From: Spirodela intermedia
Lineage: Eukaryota; Streptophyta; Magnoliopsida; Alismatales; Araceae
Assembly (NCBI GenBank): GCA_902729315.2
Contig: LR746273.1
Span: forward strand, 5,678,001-5,742,000
DNA: 64,000 bases
Direction: 5' to 3'
Below, piece by piece: positions 29,487 to 43,809 of the stretch. The notes below the pieces were generated by a model that saw only the letters and a program-made list of their open reading frames with translations, was not told where the DNA came from and searched no databases. Made by a program: the position numbers and the translations under genes. The first letter of the stretch is position 1, and every line of letters begins with the position of its first letter.

Positions 29487-29831
29487 GGTTGCGGCGATTC
29501 CTCGTAGATTGAGCCTGCAGGTATTCCCTTTCTCGTCTCCTTCATAAACGAAAGAACACAATCATCAGTAGACACACAAAAATCTTCTAAATCAGAACGA
29601 AACAGATAAAAAATATAGATTGCCGACTTAACCCGAGGTATGATTTCACTGGAAGAAGGGTTTATGGGGCTCGGATGGGGAGACGGGAATTGATGGAGGG
29701 AAGAGGAATGGAATCGCGGAGGGAGAGCAACCGAGAGAGACAGTAGGGAGCTTACCAGAGGAGAGAGAGCAGTCCCCAGCGCTCGGAGGCCACCGCGGCG
29801 GCGCGATGGCTATCGTATTTATCTACGAGCG

Positions 29832-29976
29832 GAAACCCTAGTCAGAACCCTTCTCCACAGGATCCGATAACTGCTGCAAGACCCGTTTCTGATCAGGCCT
29901 GGTTCCGAGGCCCCTATGGGCCCAAGGAGTGAAGTCCTGGACCTCTAAGTGGACTCTGCTTTTGGGGCTCGGCCCA
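29832..29976 (-). promoter_or_regulatory. Telo-box and site II elements upstream of RPL10A
   Basis: AAACCCTAG (29833-29841) is a telo-box. TGGGCC (29917-29922) and GGCCCA (29971-29976) are site II cores (TGGGCC/T). This pair of elements is the known signature of plant ribosomal-protein promoters, bound by TCP and telo-box factors. They lie 350-490 bases before the ATG, close to the likely transcription start if the inferred 5' UTR intron is real. Confidence 0.7.
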
Positions 29977-31247
29977 CTCCTAAATATTATTTTCTGGGGC
30001 AGTTTAATGATTTCTTCCCACATAATGGGCTTCCTCTCGTATATAGCAATTACTCCATAAATAAATAAATAAATAAATTAATAAATAATCATTAAATTGA
30101 AAATAAATTCCCCTTTCTATAATCAAATAAGATAGTAATCAAATCATCAGATATGGTTAACACTACCTTAATTAATAATTTGTCCTAAATCAATGGTAGA
30201 GAGAAATGGAGGAGGGAGCTGAGATGCCTATGGAACTATAATTTATTTTATTATTTTATTTTTAAACAAGGTGATAATTATTATCATGAATATTTATCAT
30301 TTAGTTTAAGTACTCAACGTAATATATTGGCACAAACCATTGGTGAACTATATACCATGAGATGCAAATAAATAACAAAAGAAGAAGGGTGAAAAATTAA
30401 GAATATGCAGATGAAACAAATAAATATAATAATATATTTATTGTCTTTATGTGAGTACTGATTTAGATTACTATGTCATGCATACTCTTCTAGGTCATTA
30501 ACAATGCTCAATGATTTGGCTTATGAGCTATTAGGTTTGAAGTAGCCACTAAGGCTTGGTGTGAGATATAAATGAATGATATTTTGGTGCAGATCATTGT
30601 CATCATAAGCATAAGAACTTGCAAAGTGCAAGTGATAGTAGTAATGTATGCCATCATGGAACAACTAGCATGGATTTTTGAAGGTTACAAGTGATTTAGG
30701 CAAACGACACCACCAAGACAAACCAAAGGTTTAGGAAGGTCTCATATGAACTTGAGAGGGTCATGCCATGATGTGGCACATGATGCACCATGATATTGGC
30801 ATAGCACATCAATGAGACACTGAGATATGTGTGTGTAGAGTAGTGTGGCATGGTGAGAGGAGGCATAGCATGAGATAAAAGAGGTTTGTGAGGAAGTGTA
30901 TGATAGGGAGCAAGGTTTTTGGGTTAGCCACATGAACCTCATTATGAGGTTTACCAAGTATGCTTGTTAACATCAACATGTGTTATGCACGTGTAGTGAC
31001 ATGTGCAACTAAGTGTGCCACACTGGGAGAAGGCATAATGGACATATGATTTCAGATGAATAGTGAGATTTTGAGATCTAAGTGAGTTTGGTAACTGGAT
31101 TATAAAAAAGCTTAACATTACAAGGGTATGATTTTGATAAGTATGCTAGGGTGCAATCAATTTATTTAGGAAATTTTATGGGTGCATTCCTTTTAAAATG
31201 AAGAAAGCTGTGACCTTAAAAGAGTTGCCTCAATGTCAGTGTTTTTT

Positions 31248-31317
<70 letters not shown>

Positions 31318-32614
31318 TGCATTAGTTGGCCCAATACCTAATTGAAGAAAAAAAAATAAAGGTAAAATCCAATGAATTTCTCCCAAGCATTCAAGTGCCT
31401 CTACTCGATATGCTTCCACATCTTTGTGCCAAGTAATTTGTGGCATCCAAAGCTACAAGTCCAATTTAAGAGTGTTTTATTATTCTTAATTTGTGTAAAA
31501 TAGATTCATAGGTACCAATGTAGTGATTTTTCAAAACTATGAATCAAGAAGAAATGTATTCTGAATTCTCAATATGTTTGAATAAATTACTATAATCATC
31601 CAATTTTTAGGGTTTACAAGTACTAAATTAGGTGATGTGGATCTATTTCACATGTTTGATTTTTTTCTTTATCAATATTATAACTTTTTGATGGAATGGT
31701 AATGAACCATGCAATGAACTATGATCAAAGAAATTAATATCTTATATAAAGTTTTGTGAACTTTGATTATTAATGTGGGTACATCATACACATGGTTATA
31801 AAAATGGAGAGACATTCCCTACGTAATTAATTCAATAAGAATACGTGAATTTTATATTTAAAATTTGGAGATCTTATATAAATGATTTATATTTTATTAT
31901 TCATTTTGGATATATGGGCATATATAAATTCTAACATATATATTTAAAATAGGATATTTAACTATTGACATTATTAGGGATTAGGTTAAAAAGTAATATT
32001 ATATAAATCACAAAAGATTTGAACTCTAAAATTTAATGTTGGAGGTGACAAGTTTTTTAGTTTGAGACCCATAAAAAATATTGACTTATCAAAAACCTCT
32101 TGTTCGTTTTCCGTAGGCTTCAGTTTTAAGGAACTTCCGGTTGTCTCCGTCTTACATCGACATCATCATTTTAAACAATGAAGCGCCTAGAAGGCAGCTG
32201 TAAGTTGTTTACAAAATATAACAAATAAAGGTGAGGTTTTATTTGTCATTAAAAAAATAAACGAGGAGTTTTTATGAAATAACCGTTTTTTTTAACAACT
32301 TTCTGGTGAGATTGTCATGGTACAGAGTAAAGTAAAAAAATTTCCAGGGGCTAAAGTGATATTATCAAAATCCCTTTCCGCACAGGGTTGGCAGTGGGTC
32401 GTCATCTCCGGCAACCGACAGCGCCCCCCAGCTACCCCTCCACCCACGCTGCTCTCCACCAGGTGGACGGAGGCGCCGCCAGCGGAGGAGGCAGAGGAGG
32501 CGGAGGAGGCGGAGGAGGAGGAAGAAGGGAGATGATCTTCTAGTCTTCTTTCCGATCACCTGTTGCTTTCCCGATTTCCGACCAACCAGATCGAGATCAG
32601 AACCTTGGGAAGCG
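29977..32614. other. AT-rich spacer between RPL10A and the O-fucosyltransferase-like gene
   Basis: No gene is seen in about 2.6 kb. It holds an (AAAT)n stretch near 30055-30090 and a long (GA)n tract at 31250-31314. The sequence at 30440-31100 has short TGGCA/CATGATG motifs but no transposon ends. The last 250 bases become GC-rich and include a (GAGGCG)n-like stretch near 32490-32520 in the leader of the next gene. Confidence 0.6.
31250..31314. repeat. (GA)n microsatellite
   Basis: About 32 perfect GA units in the spacer. Confidence 0.95.
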
Positions 32615-34309
32615 ATGAAGGAGGGCTACGATGGGGGGGCAATGGCGGAGAGCCCCCTGGGGCAGCATCTCGTGAAGATGATCGGAAATGTTTGCTTCTC
32701 CTTCTTCGCCCTGTCCGTCCTGATCTTCACCGTCATCGCCGTCACCTACCAGCCCGCGGATCCCTGGTTCGACTCCACCAAGGCCCTCGTCAGCCGCTCC
32801 TTCTCCCAGACCCTCTCCAACTCCACATTCCAGACGGACACCTCGCTCCTCACCACCGCCGAGGACCAGGCCGCCGCCGCTCCCTCCGCCGACCCCACTC
32901 CGCCGCCGCCCTCGGCGACGCTGCTCGCCGGCCCCAACGCCTCGTCTGCCCTACTGTGCGACGGCGGAGAGGGGGATCTGCCCTTCAACTGCTCCCACCC
33001 AGGCGTCCTCGACGCCATCCGCAGGTCCCACGCGAAGAACTTCAAGTCTCTGATCTTCATCTCCTACGAGTCCCCCGTCGCCGGCTCGTCCCCCGACAGA
33101 TGCGAGGTGGCGTGGTGGTTCCGCAACCGGCGGGAGAAGTCATGGCGGAGATATCGCGACTACCGCTGGTTCGTCCTCACCCCCGGCGAGAACTGCACAT
33201 TCAAGGTCACCAACGTTGGGAAGTACAGATCCGGCGGCAAGGCCGGCGGCCAGAACAGGCGGAGCAAGGTCGCCGGCGGCGCCGCCCCCAATTCTTCACC
33301 TCTGTTGAAGGTCGCCGACGCCGACATCAACGATACCATCCCCGTGGTCAGATCTGAGTCGGAATTCAAGAAGGGGCGGTACCTGTACTACTCCCGAGGA
33401 GGGGACTACTGCAAGGGGATGAATCATTTCCTGTGGAGCTTCCTCTGCGGCCTCGGGGAGGCGCAGTTCCTGAACAGGACGTTCGTGATGGATCTGAGCA
33501 TCTGCCTGTCCTCCTCCACCAATCCGAACAAGAAAGACGAAGGGAAGGATTTCAGATTGTACTTCGATTTCGAGCACCTCAAGGAGTCGGCGTCGATCGT
33601 GGAGGAAGGGGAGTTCCTGAGGGACTGGAAGAAGTGGGATCAGCCGTCTAGCGGCGGGAAGAAGCAGCGCCGCCAGAGCATCGCGGTGAGGAAGGTGGCG
33701 ACCTACAAGGTGACGCCAATGCAGCTGAAGAAAGATCAGAGCACCATTCTCTGGCGGCAGTTCCCAGGGCCAGAGCCAGAGAACTACTGGTACAGGGTCT
33801 GCGAGGGGAGGGCCGCCAATTTCGTGCACAGACCATGGCAGGCGATCTGGAAGTCCAAGAGGCTGATGAACGTCGTTTCTCAGATCGCCGGGAAGATGGA
33901 CTGGAACTACGACGCAGTTCACGTCGTCCGAGGGGAGAAGGCCATGAACAAGGAGCTCTGGCCCAACCTAGATGGGGACACCTCTCCCGACGCGCTCGTC
34001 GACAAGCTCACCAAGGTCATCCAGCCACGGCGGAACCTCTACATCGCCACCAACGAGCCCTTCTATCACTACTTCGACAAGCTGAGATCCCACTTCACGG
34101 TGCATCTCCTCGACGACTTCAAGGACCTCTGGGGAAACCAGAGCGAGTGGTACAATGAAACCAGAGAGCTCAGCGACGGCCGGCCGCCGGAGTTCGACGA
34201 GCACATGAGGGTGGCGGTGGACACAGAGGTGCTCTACAGGGCGAAGACCCGGGTCGAGACCTTCAACAACTTGACGAGGGACTGCAAGAACGGCATCAAC
34301 TCTTGCTGA
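32615..34309 (+). CDS. Type II membrane protein of the plant O-fucosyltransferase-like family
   Basis: A single exon codes 564 residues. A short cytosolic N-terminus is followed by one membrane segment at about 24-44 (VCFSFFALSVLIFTVIAV), then a Ser/Pro-rich stem and a large lumenal domain with several N-glycosylation sites (NSTF, NCSH, NCTF, NRTF). The lumenal part has a conserved core: RYLYYSRGGDYCKGMNH, a NYWYRVCEGRAANFVHRPW block and HVVRGEKA, with the last block resembling the nucleotide-sugar site of O-fucosyltransferase-like proteins. I recall Arabidopsis At2g04280 and At4g12700 as relatives, the latter labelled a calcium-binding protein. A Golgi glycosyltransferase role is inferred. 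Substrate and activity are unknown. Upstream GC content is very high. Confidence 0.82.
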   Translation: MKEGYDGGAMAESPLGQHLVKMIGNVCFSFFALSVLIFTVIAVTYQPADPWFDSTKALVSRSFSQTLSNSTFQTDTSLLTTAEDQAAAAPSADPTPPPPSATLLAGPNASSALLCDGGEGDLPFNCSHPGVLDAIRRSHAKNFKSLIFISYESPVAGSSPDRCEVAWWFRNRREKSWRRYRDYRWFVLTPGENCTFKVTNVGKYRSGGKAGGQNRRSKVAGGAAPNSSPLLKVADADINDTIPVVRSESEFKKGRYLYYSRGGDYCKGMNHFLWSFLCGLGEAQFLNRTFVMDLSICLSSSTNPNKKDEGKDFRLYFDFEHLKESASIVEEGEFLRDWKKWDQPSSGGKKQRRQSIAVRKVATYKVTPMQLKKDQSTILWRQFPGPEPENYWYRVCEGRAANFVHRPWQAIWKSKRLMNVVSQIAGKMDWNYDAVHVVRGEKAMNKELWPNLDGDTSPDALVDKLTKVIQPRRNLYIATNEPFYHYFDKLRSHFTVHLLDDFKDLWGNQSEWYNETRELSDGRPPEFDEHMRVAVDTEVLYRAKTRVETFNNLTRDCKNGINSC

Positions 34310-35245
34310 TCCGATTGGCTAGCGGCGGTATGGAAATAGTATCATCCTCCTTCTTGTTCCTTTTTCCTGTCTTCTCCCTTCTCTCTCTGACTGGTTAATT
34401 CTATGGAATCGTTATTCCCCCATTTTTAGCTGTTGTTTTGTTCATCCTCGTGCCATTTCCGACTCGATTATCCGTCGATCAAGATGAACCCACGCCATGT
34501 TTTCTTGCAGAATTTGAGGGTTGACTTATGTTTTCTCCCCAATGTCAGCCGTATATATGTTTTTTTTCTTGGGGAAAAAAATTTAATTCGTAAACTACGG
34601 GTGGAGGCGGGCATCAAACAAGCGCGAACCCGACATTTGGGAATCAGATTCACCTAGAACGGTTCCTAGATATAGTAAAATCTGGCCATGGCTGTCGGCC
34701 TCTCAATCCTCCGAACCAGTTTCCAGATGTTTTTGGCGAGTCTTCCGACCTTCAGCCGAAAAGGGGATCTTGGTGAATCAGTTCTTGGGCTTCCTCTGTG
34801 ACTATACCTAGGTTTGGTGGTCTCATCTGATGAATGATCGCCCACAGGGGGCGGGCCCGGGGCCAGAGAAAGCCCGAAAGATGATGCATCTACCAGTTTG
34901 GATCCGCCGACGGGTCCACTGATCTGATGGGGGTCCACCCTGAACCAACAGCAGGTCTGTTTTCCGATATGAACAGCAGGAAAAAAAAAAGAAACCTATT
35001 TTTAGATGTGATACTCATGGGAATATTTTCTTGTGTAATTTATTTTTTCCTTATTTAATTGCTATATTTAATACAAAAATATCAATATATATATAATAAT
35101 AAATAGTAATCTATAACCATATAACCTTGTAACATAATCATAGGTCGACAGGGGGTGAAATTATTCAGATTTCGTTTATCGATAATTTTGCAGCAGGCTT
35201 CATCGGAAACCATTTTTTTGACGTCACCCTGAGAATACAGGGTCA
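34310..35245. other. Converging 3' regions
   Basis: Downstream sequence of the O-fucosyltransferase-like gene and of the Vps62-like gene, which face each other. AT-rich with short T and A runs. No gene is seen. Confidence 0.6.
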
Positions 35246-36991
35246 CTACGGGGTATACTTCTCGTCCCCTTCCCAGCTGCTCTTCTCCTTGGGCCCGGTG
35301 GGTCCTTCTTCTCCGAACACCTCGCTGGGGAGGAACCCAGCCACCTTCTGCAACACTCCGGCGGTCCAGTAGGTCAGCTTGGGGCCCCATTGCCGCCGGT
35401 AATCCAGCCACGGCGGCGGCGAGGGGGCGGCGGCGTCGCCCAGGTGGGGGGCCGCCAACAGGTTCCACCTCTCGCCGGTGTCCATCGCTGGCCCTCCACC
35501 CGCGGCGTCGTTCCTTATCCCGGCGGCGGCGCTGCCCTGCATGTACAGCCCCGCCGCTGGATACATGGCGTGGCCATGCAGAGAAGCGTAAGCAATGGGC
35601 TTGTTCCCATTATGGAACTCCAATTTGGAGGCCTCCACCCACTCGCCGGCGCTGTGCTGGGAGAAGTAAACTCGCCGGAGTTTGCCGGAGAAGTTGCTGA
35701 TCCTCAGAGTGAGGTGCTCCCAGTCGCCGATGTGCCGGCCTGTGGCGCCGAGGGGGATGGTGAGGAACCCTAATTTGGCCCTCGCCGGTCCGTTGAAAGG
35801 GAAGAAGACCCAGACGGCCACGTCCGTGAAGGTGCCGCCTAGCATGGGCTTAACTTGGAGGTAAGCCTCCGAGCTGGGGAGGTCCCCCTTCAGGATCCTA
35901 TCCCTGGCAGCGCCGCCGGCGGGGACATCGAGCCAGTACTCGCCGTCGTTTGCGCCGCCCTGCGGGAGATTGCCGCCGGAGGGGTCGACGGCGATGGGGA
36001 TGGGGTCGCCCTTCTTGTGGAGGGTGGCGCCGTTGGTGAAGAACCAGGCGACGGAGGAGGGGAAGTAGGGGTCCTTCGGATGGCAGAAGATCCATGGGGA
36101 GTAGGTTTTTACGAGAGCTTCGATCTGGGCCTTGTTGGGCATGGTGGATGTGAGGGAGGAGGAGTTCTTCAGGCATAACAGCGGCGGCGGCGCCGCCGCT
36201 GCCGTAAAGGTTCCGACGGCGACGCCGGTGGCGCGGGAGCCCCTTTCCGTGGGCCTCTGGCGGGAGAGATTGAAGCCCTTACCGTCGCTCCAGAGCTCGC
36301 CGTCGGCCTCGCAGCGCTCGGTGAGCTCCGACCGGACGCAGCGGATCTCCTCCGGCGAGGGCTTCTCCGGCGACGACGTGACCACAAGCCCCACGGCGGA
36401 GTACCTGTCGGAGATCCCATCTAGGCCATGAATTTAGTCTGATCCGATCTTAACTTTTCGTTTTGATATCGACTGGTTTTTGTGCTGTTACCCTACCCTT
36501 CTGGGGCGACCGGGAGCCAGAAGAAGCCGTCGCCATGGCGCTTGAGCTTGGACCCGGCGCTGCTCCAGAGGAGGGTGTAGTCCACCGGCGGCTGGAGGGC
36601 GGCGGCGGCGCCTCCTCCGACGTCCTTTCCGACGAGGACCCAGCCAAAGAGAGGAGCTCCTCTGCGCTGGGCGTAGCATCCCAGTGGAAAGAAGCCGGGG
36701 GGGATTGAAGAAGGGGAGAAGAAGGCGGCTCCGAGATTGCCGGGTCCTCCTTCGTGGGCTACCCAAACCTCAGCGAAGGAGGTCACCTCGCAGACCTCGA
36801 TCTCCCCCAGATTCATCTTCCCCACGGCGAAGCCCTCACCTTGGAGGACGAAGACCCACCAGTTAGAAGATCAGGGACGTCAGGAAACCAGAGAAAACCC
36901 TAATGCTGCTGTGTCTGAATAAAGAGGAAGCATGAGGATGGATACCTGGTGGCCATGGAGGCAGTGGAGACGGCAGCTCGAACGACGCCAT
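35246..36991 (-). CDS. DUF946 / Vps62-like plant protein
   Basis: Three exons on the minus strand (36991-36946, 36839-36497, 36404-35246) give 515 residues. The pieces join as PPWPPG-GEGFAVGKMNLGE and LPVAPEG-YSAVGLVVTSSPEKP, both in phase. Family hallmarks are CEVTSFAEVW, IRCVRSELTERCE, YSPWIFCHPKDPYFPSSV, HIGDWEHLTLRI, YASLHGHAMYPAAG and GIRNDAA. The family is described as vacuolar protein sorting-associated protein 62-like, named for a yeast protein used in cytosol-to-vacuole delivery; the function in plants is not established. An upstream in-frame Met at 37048 would add 19 residues; the start at 36991 matches the family better. The acceptor of exon 2 (CCAAG) is weak, so that junction is less sure. 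Confidence 0.85.
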
Positions 36992-38049
36992 ATCGATGGA
37001 CAGAGAAGGAGCATCTTTCTCTCTTGTTTTTCTCCCGCAGCACGCCATTGTTTGGAGAGAAGCTGGTGGTGCTTCCTGTGAAGGGCTTAAATGGCCGTCT
37101 CCATGGAGATTTCGAAGAGAAGCATCGCTAGCAAGACGACTGGTTCAGCCGGGGTCTGACCGTCTCATGCTGCTTGAAGGATTGGAATTGACGCATATGA
37201 CTGTTGCGTCGAAGCAAGATGACCTATGTCTCAACGGTTAGGATTAGTCGGGGTAGTAGGTCAACGGTTAGGATTAGTCATGCGGGTACAATTAGACGTG
37301 GAAAAACATTCGGACTCCTAATGTTGCTAGGGATTATTGCCATGGATATAAGTAGAATAAGGTCCGAGTTGACAAAACGGCGGTCAAGTTGGAGGCCTAG
37401 TGACTTTGACCCGAGATGTCGTGGTGATGATGGGAGGCGTGGCCGGAGATGTCAGGAGGCTTCGATGATTGGACGAGTCTGCGCAGAAGAGACGTGCTGT
37501 TTTGCTGGGGAGGGCGAGAAGATTTCAACAACGTGTGGAACGAGGTCGTACTCATCCCATATGCCGCCGTCCAAGTTTCATCGCGTGGGCGAGGCAGGAT
37601 TGAATAATCCAAGGTCTCTCTCTCTCTCTCTCTCTCCCTCTCTCGCTCTCTGCCTGCTCATCGAGGAAGTGGGTCAAGTGCACCGGAAGGGCACGAGGGG
37701 CTTGAATAATCAACGAAAGCTATGGTGTTCTCTCTCTCTCTGCCTGTTCATCGAGGACATGGACCAAGTGCACCGAAAGGGCACGAGGGCCTTGAATAAT
37801 CAACGAAAGCTGCGGTGTTCTATCTCTCTTTCTCTCTCAGTTATATATTATCCTATGAGGACGTCTACTGTTCTTCTTTACTTGTATCAATTGGTTTCTT
37901 GTTTAGAGATGAACAAGCAGGAGGAAGAGCATCAAAGAAAGAAACCAGGTGAGCTTGGTCAGCGTCGTCCGGGATCTAATGTCCTCTCTCTACCAGTTAT
38001 TTTGACGAAAATGGAAGGACGGATGGAGACACCATTGGTGTCTCAATAG
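36992..38049 (+). other. Intergenic DNA with a long low-complexity frame and an internal duplication
   Basis: A frame of 281 codons is open from 37204 to 38049, but its translation is Arg/Ser-rich and matches no family I know. It passes through CT tracts at about 37615-37645 and 37728-37742. The segment with GTGCACCGGAAGGGCACG and AATAATCAACGAAAGCT occurs twice, at about 37665-37735 and 37752-37825, with a shorter third trace before 37615. Repeats keep the frame open without evidence of selection. I would not call a gene. Confidence 0.45.
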
Positions 38050-40640
38050 GATGAAGACGGTAACTATGGGAGACTATATTATCGAATATAATATATATTA
38101 AATATTTTTTAACAAAAAGTTACATTTATGAGTAATCTCCACACTAGAAAAGTTATAGACCGATCTAATTGTGGAAATCAACTGATTATTTTTAGAATAC
38201 AAAATATTTTACTAATAGAATAATTAAATTACAGCATATTAGGAATGTGAACAATATATCGTAGAATGGTTTGGGGTGATGTGTTTAGGTAACATTTTGG
38301 TTGTCAATGGGCCACACACCAGTACTTGAACCTGCCTTGGTCTTGTGAGATTTCTATCAACATAAAAACTGAAAAAATACTAAAATTTTATTTTGTACAT
38401 TGACTTTGACATTTGGTGAAGCAATATGCAAAGCTACTACTAAACAAATCCTTCGTGACATATGTATGAGTCTAAAAAGTTGATGTGATTCTTCAAGAAT
38501 TAGAAAAGTCAAAGTTTGATAAATATTTGAAGTAATTAATCAACAAAAAAATAATTTTATAGTGTTTTCATCAATAAATAATTATAAAATAAGTGATAGA
38601 TTAATTAAAGGTTGTTCAAAGGTATTCAAAGTTATTTAGAAGTATCAATAGTGTTGACTTTTAGAGTTTCATGTGTTTTGAAGCCAATAAAGAGCTTAAA
38701 AAAAACAAGGAAAAAATGTTGAAATCTTTAAAGATTGAAACAAACATTTCTTTCATTGTTCAAGTAATTAAAAAAAATTACTTTTTTTATAAATTATGAA
38801 AATTTGAGAAATAATTTCAACAACCCTTTGTGTAGTATTTTTTAAAAGCTCAAATGATTATTCATTGCCTTAATGACCACTAACATGCAATATGAAACTT
38901 TGACCTTCACCCACTATTTCAAGGGCATTGTTTATGAAAATTGAAGCTTTCACATTAAGGACTATATTTTATATGCCTTAATGAAGTTTTCAAGGTAAAA
39001 TTCTAAACATAAACTCTTATTTTTTTTACATAACAGAGTTTGTTGTGATAATAAACTAACCCTAACGGTATGTTTGGACCTCAAGCGTTGTTAATTTAAC
39101 AAAGTCAAGTGAGTGTGACTTGATGAGATACCATTGAATTGTGAGTAAAAGTAGTCATCAATATTATTTGAAACTATTAGTGAAATAAATATCGTAAAGG
39201 CAAACTAACATCTTAATATTCACATTGTATAATATAGATAATAGTAGAACCAAAGGATATTGTTATTAAGGTGTAGAGTAAGCTAGGTTTGTCATTGTTG
39301 GAAAACTTGTCAGCCCATCACATCCCCATCGTAAAAGGACCTAATGGTTAGTATACCACCCCATTTTAAATAAATGTAAGTAACTATGTAGTTTTAGGAA
39401 TTGGTTATATGATATGAACCTGATATGTATTAAAGAGGTTTACACAAAAGAGAAATAGTTTAAGGATATAAAAAATAGGTATCAAATCAAGAGGGAAAAT
39501 GAATATTATAAAGAAGGGGGCTGAGTGCTAAGGAGTAGGAATTGAGAGTTATTCATGAGTAGAAAATAGTTGGAGGTTGACCCCCTCAAAGTGGCCTCTC
39601 TCTCTCTTTCTCTCTCTATTGGCGGCCTCATGGTATCTCATTTGGCCTTTGGCAACCTTAGTGAAGCCTTTTTCATTCAAGCTTCGACAAATGATTTTCA
39701 AGATAGTCACCACTTACATAAGATCTTTAGTTATTTTTTTAATTTGTGAATCTTACATTGATTAGAAAATTTTAAATGTGACTAGAAAACTACTTGAATT
39801 TATTTTCATAAATTAAATATTCTTTAAGATCCTTACAGAAAAAATAATTTTTATTGTGTTAATTGCATACTAGCCCTCTCAAAACCTACAACAAGGGGAG
39901 GGAAACATTGATTTTTACTATTGACTATTTATCCCCTTCATGTATATCAATAAACTTCTCATAAATGAAATACACATATAAGGTCAACACTATATATTAA
40001 TTCTTTTTATACACTTGGAATTTTGCTTTATATATATATATATTTATTGTGCATTAATTTGGATCAAATGTAAGTGATTCCAATAATACAACCAATTAAG
40101 AGATTATGAAGAACGCCCACCTCTACCACCCTTGCAGGGTGTAATAGCTTCCTAGCTCTCAACTACTTCATTACTTACACTTTTTAACTTGGCCAAACTT
40201 CAATGCTTATGTAGTAGGATTTGACTAAATTTATTGGATTATTTAGGTTCTACAGTATCATATCTAGCTAACTAGAAAGAGCCCATCCACCCCACCTTTC
40301 TAACGCGTACTAAGTTATTTTATTCATTATTGTTTCCTTTCTAACCTGAATATTGGAGAGAGCTGAAGTAATGGAATCATTGCATGCTTACATTCTTGAG
40401 AGACAAGATAGGAAAAAGGATATTTGACGTTTTACCTCATCAATAAATACTTGATTTAGTGATGAGCCATCTCTTTTCTTACGTGATTTCTCCTAAAACT
40501 TTATACATCTAATTATCTAGAACAAGTTGCTGACATGTGACGAACAATGATGAATATTCACAAGTTAGTAAATTATTCTTTTAGTAATTGTCATCACTTG
40601 GTAGGCATATTTGGATGAATTGATATTTTCTTATGCTAAC
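38050..40640. other. AT-rich spacer, no gene seen
   Basis: About 2.6 kb of strongly AT-rich sequence has only short frames, with CT runs near 39597-39617 and TA runs near 40032-40044. I see no transposon ends or coding signal. Confidence 0.6.
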
Positions 40641-40936
40641 TAAATATTAACAATTTTAAACTAGAATGGTGTGGGGCCTCGAGAAGATGATTATCTTTAA
40701 TGATAACACGAGGGGCTTATTGGAAGTTGAACTAAAAGTATAGTGAAAAAGCTCTCGAGTAAAAAGCCTTATTGGGCGGTCAGTGGAAGTTGATTTGACG
40801 CCAGACCGTACGATTGCGGGATACGGACCCCGACGCGGCAAGCCCATGTAAGGCTATTCAATCGTTTCCAACGCTGGAGAGAGAGAGGGAGAGAAGGGAG
40901 AGTGGGCGATATGAGAGCCGTGAGTGGGTAAGAGAT

Positions 40937-40969
<33 letters not shown>

Positions 40970-41169
40970 GGTAGAAAGAGTAGAGAGTAGCGAGAGAGAG
41001 AAGAGGTAAAGAGATAATAGAAATAACCAAAAGCAGCCAGCAGCGGGGGAAGCAAATTGTTGTCGAGTAGGAACAAAAACCCAGAAGAAGAGGAAGAGGA
41101 AGAAAAGACAAGCAGCCAAAGCCACGGCAGATGGATGTACCTACCTCACTGAGTCAGGTCAGGTCGGGG
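40641..41169 (-). other. 3' flank of the alpha-tubulin gene with GA tract
   Basis: This lies downstream of the tubulin stop. It is purine-rich on the plus strand, with a GA tract at about 40938-40970. Translations of it are Ser/Leu low complexity only. It is probably 3' UTR plus spacer. Confidence 0.5.

Positions 41170-43809
<2,640 letters not shown>

Noticed and set aside
32563-33357. 264-codon plus-strand frame and the minus-strand frames within the O-fucosyltransferase-like gene
   Set aside because: Arg/Pro-rich out-of-frame translations of GC-rich codons. The 564-residue frame has family motifs.
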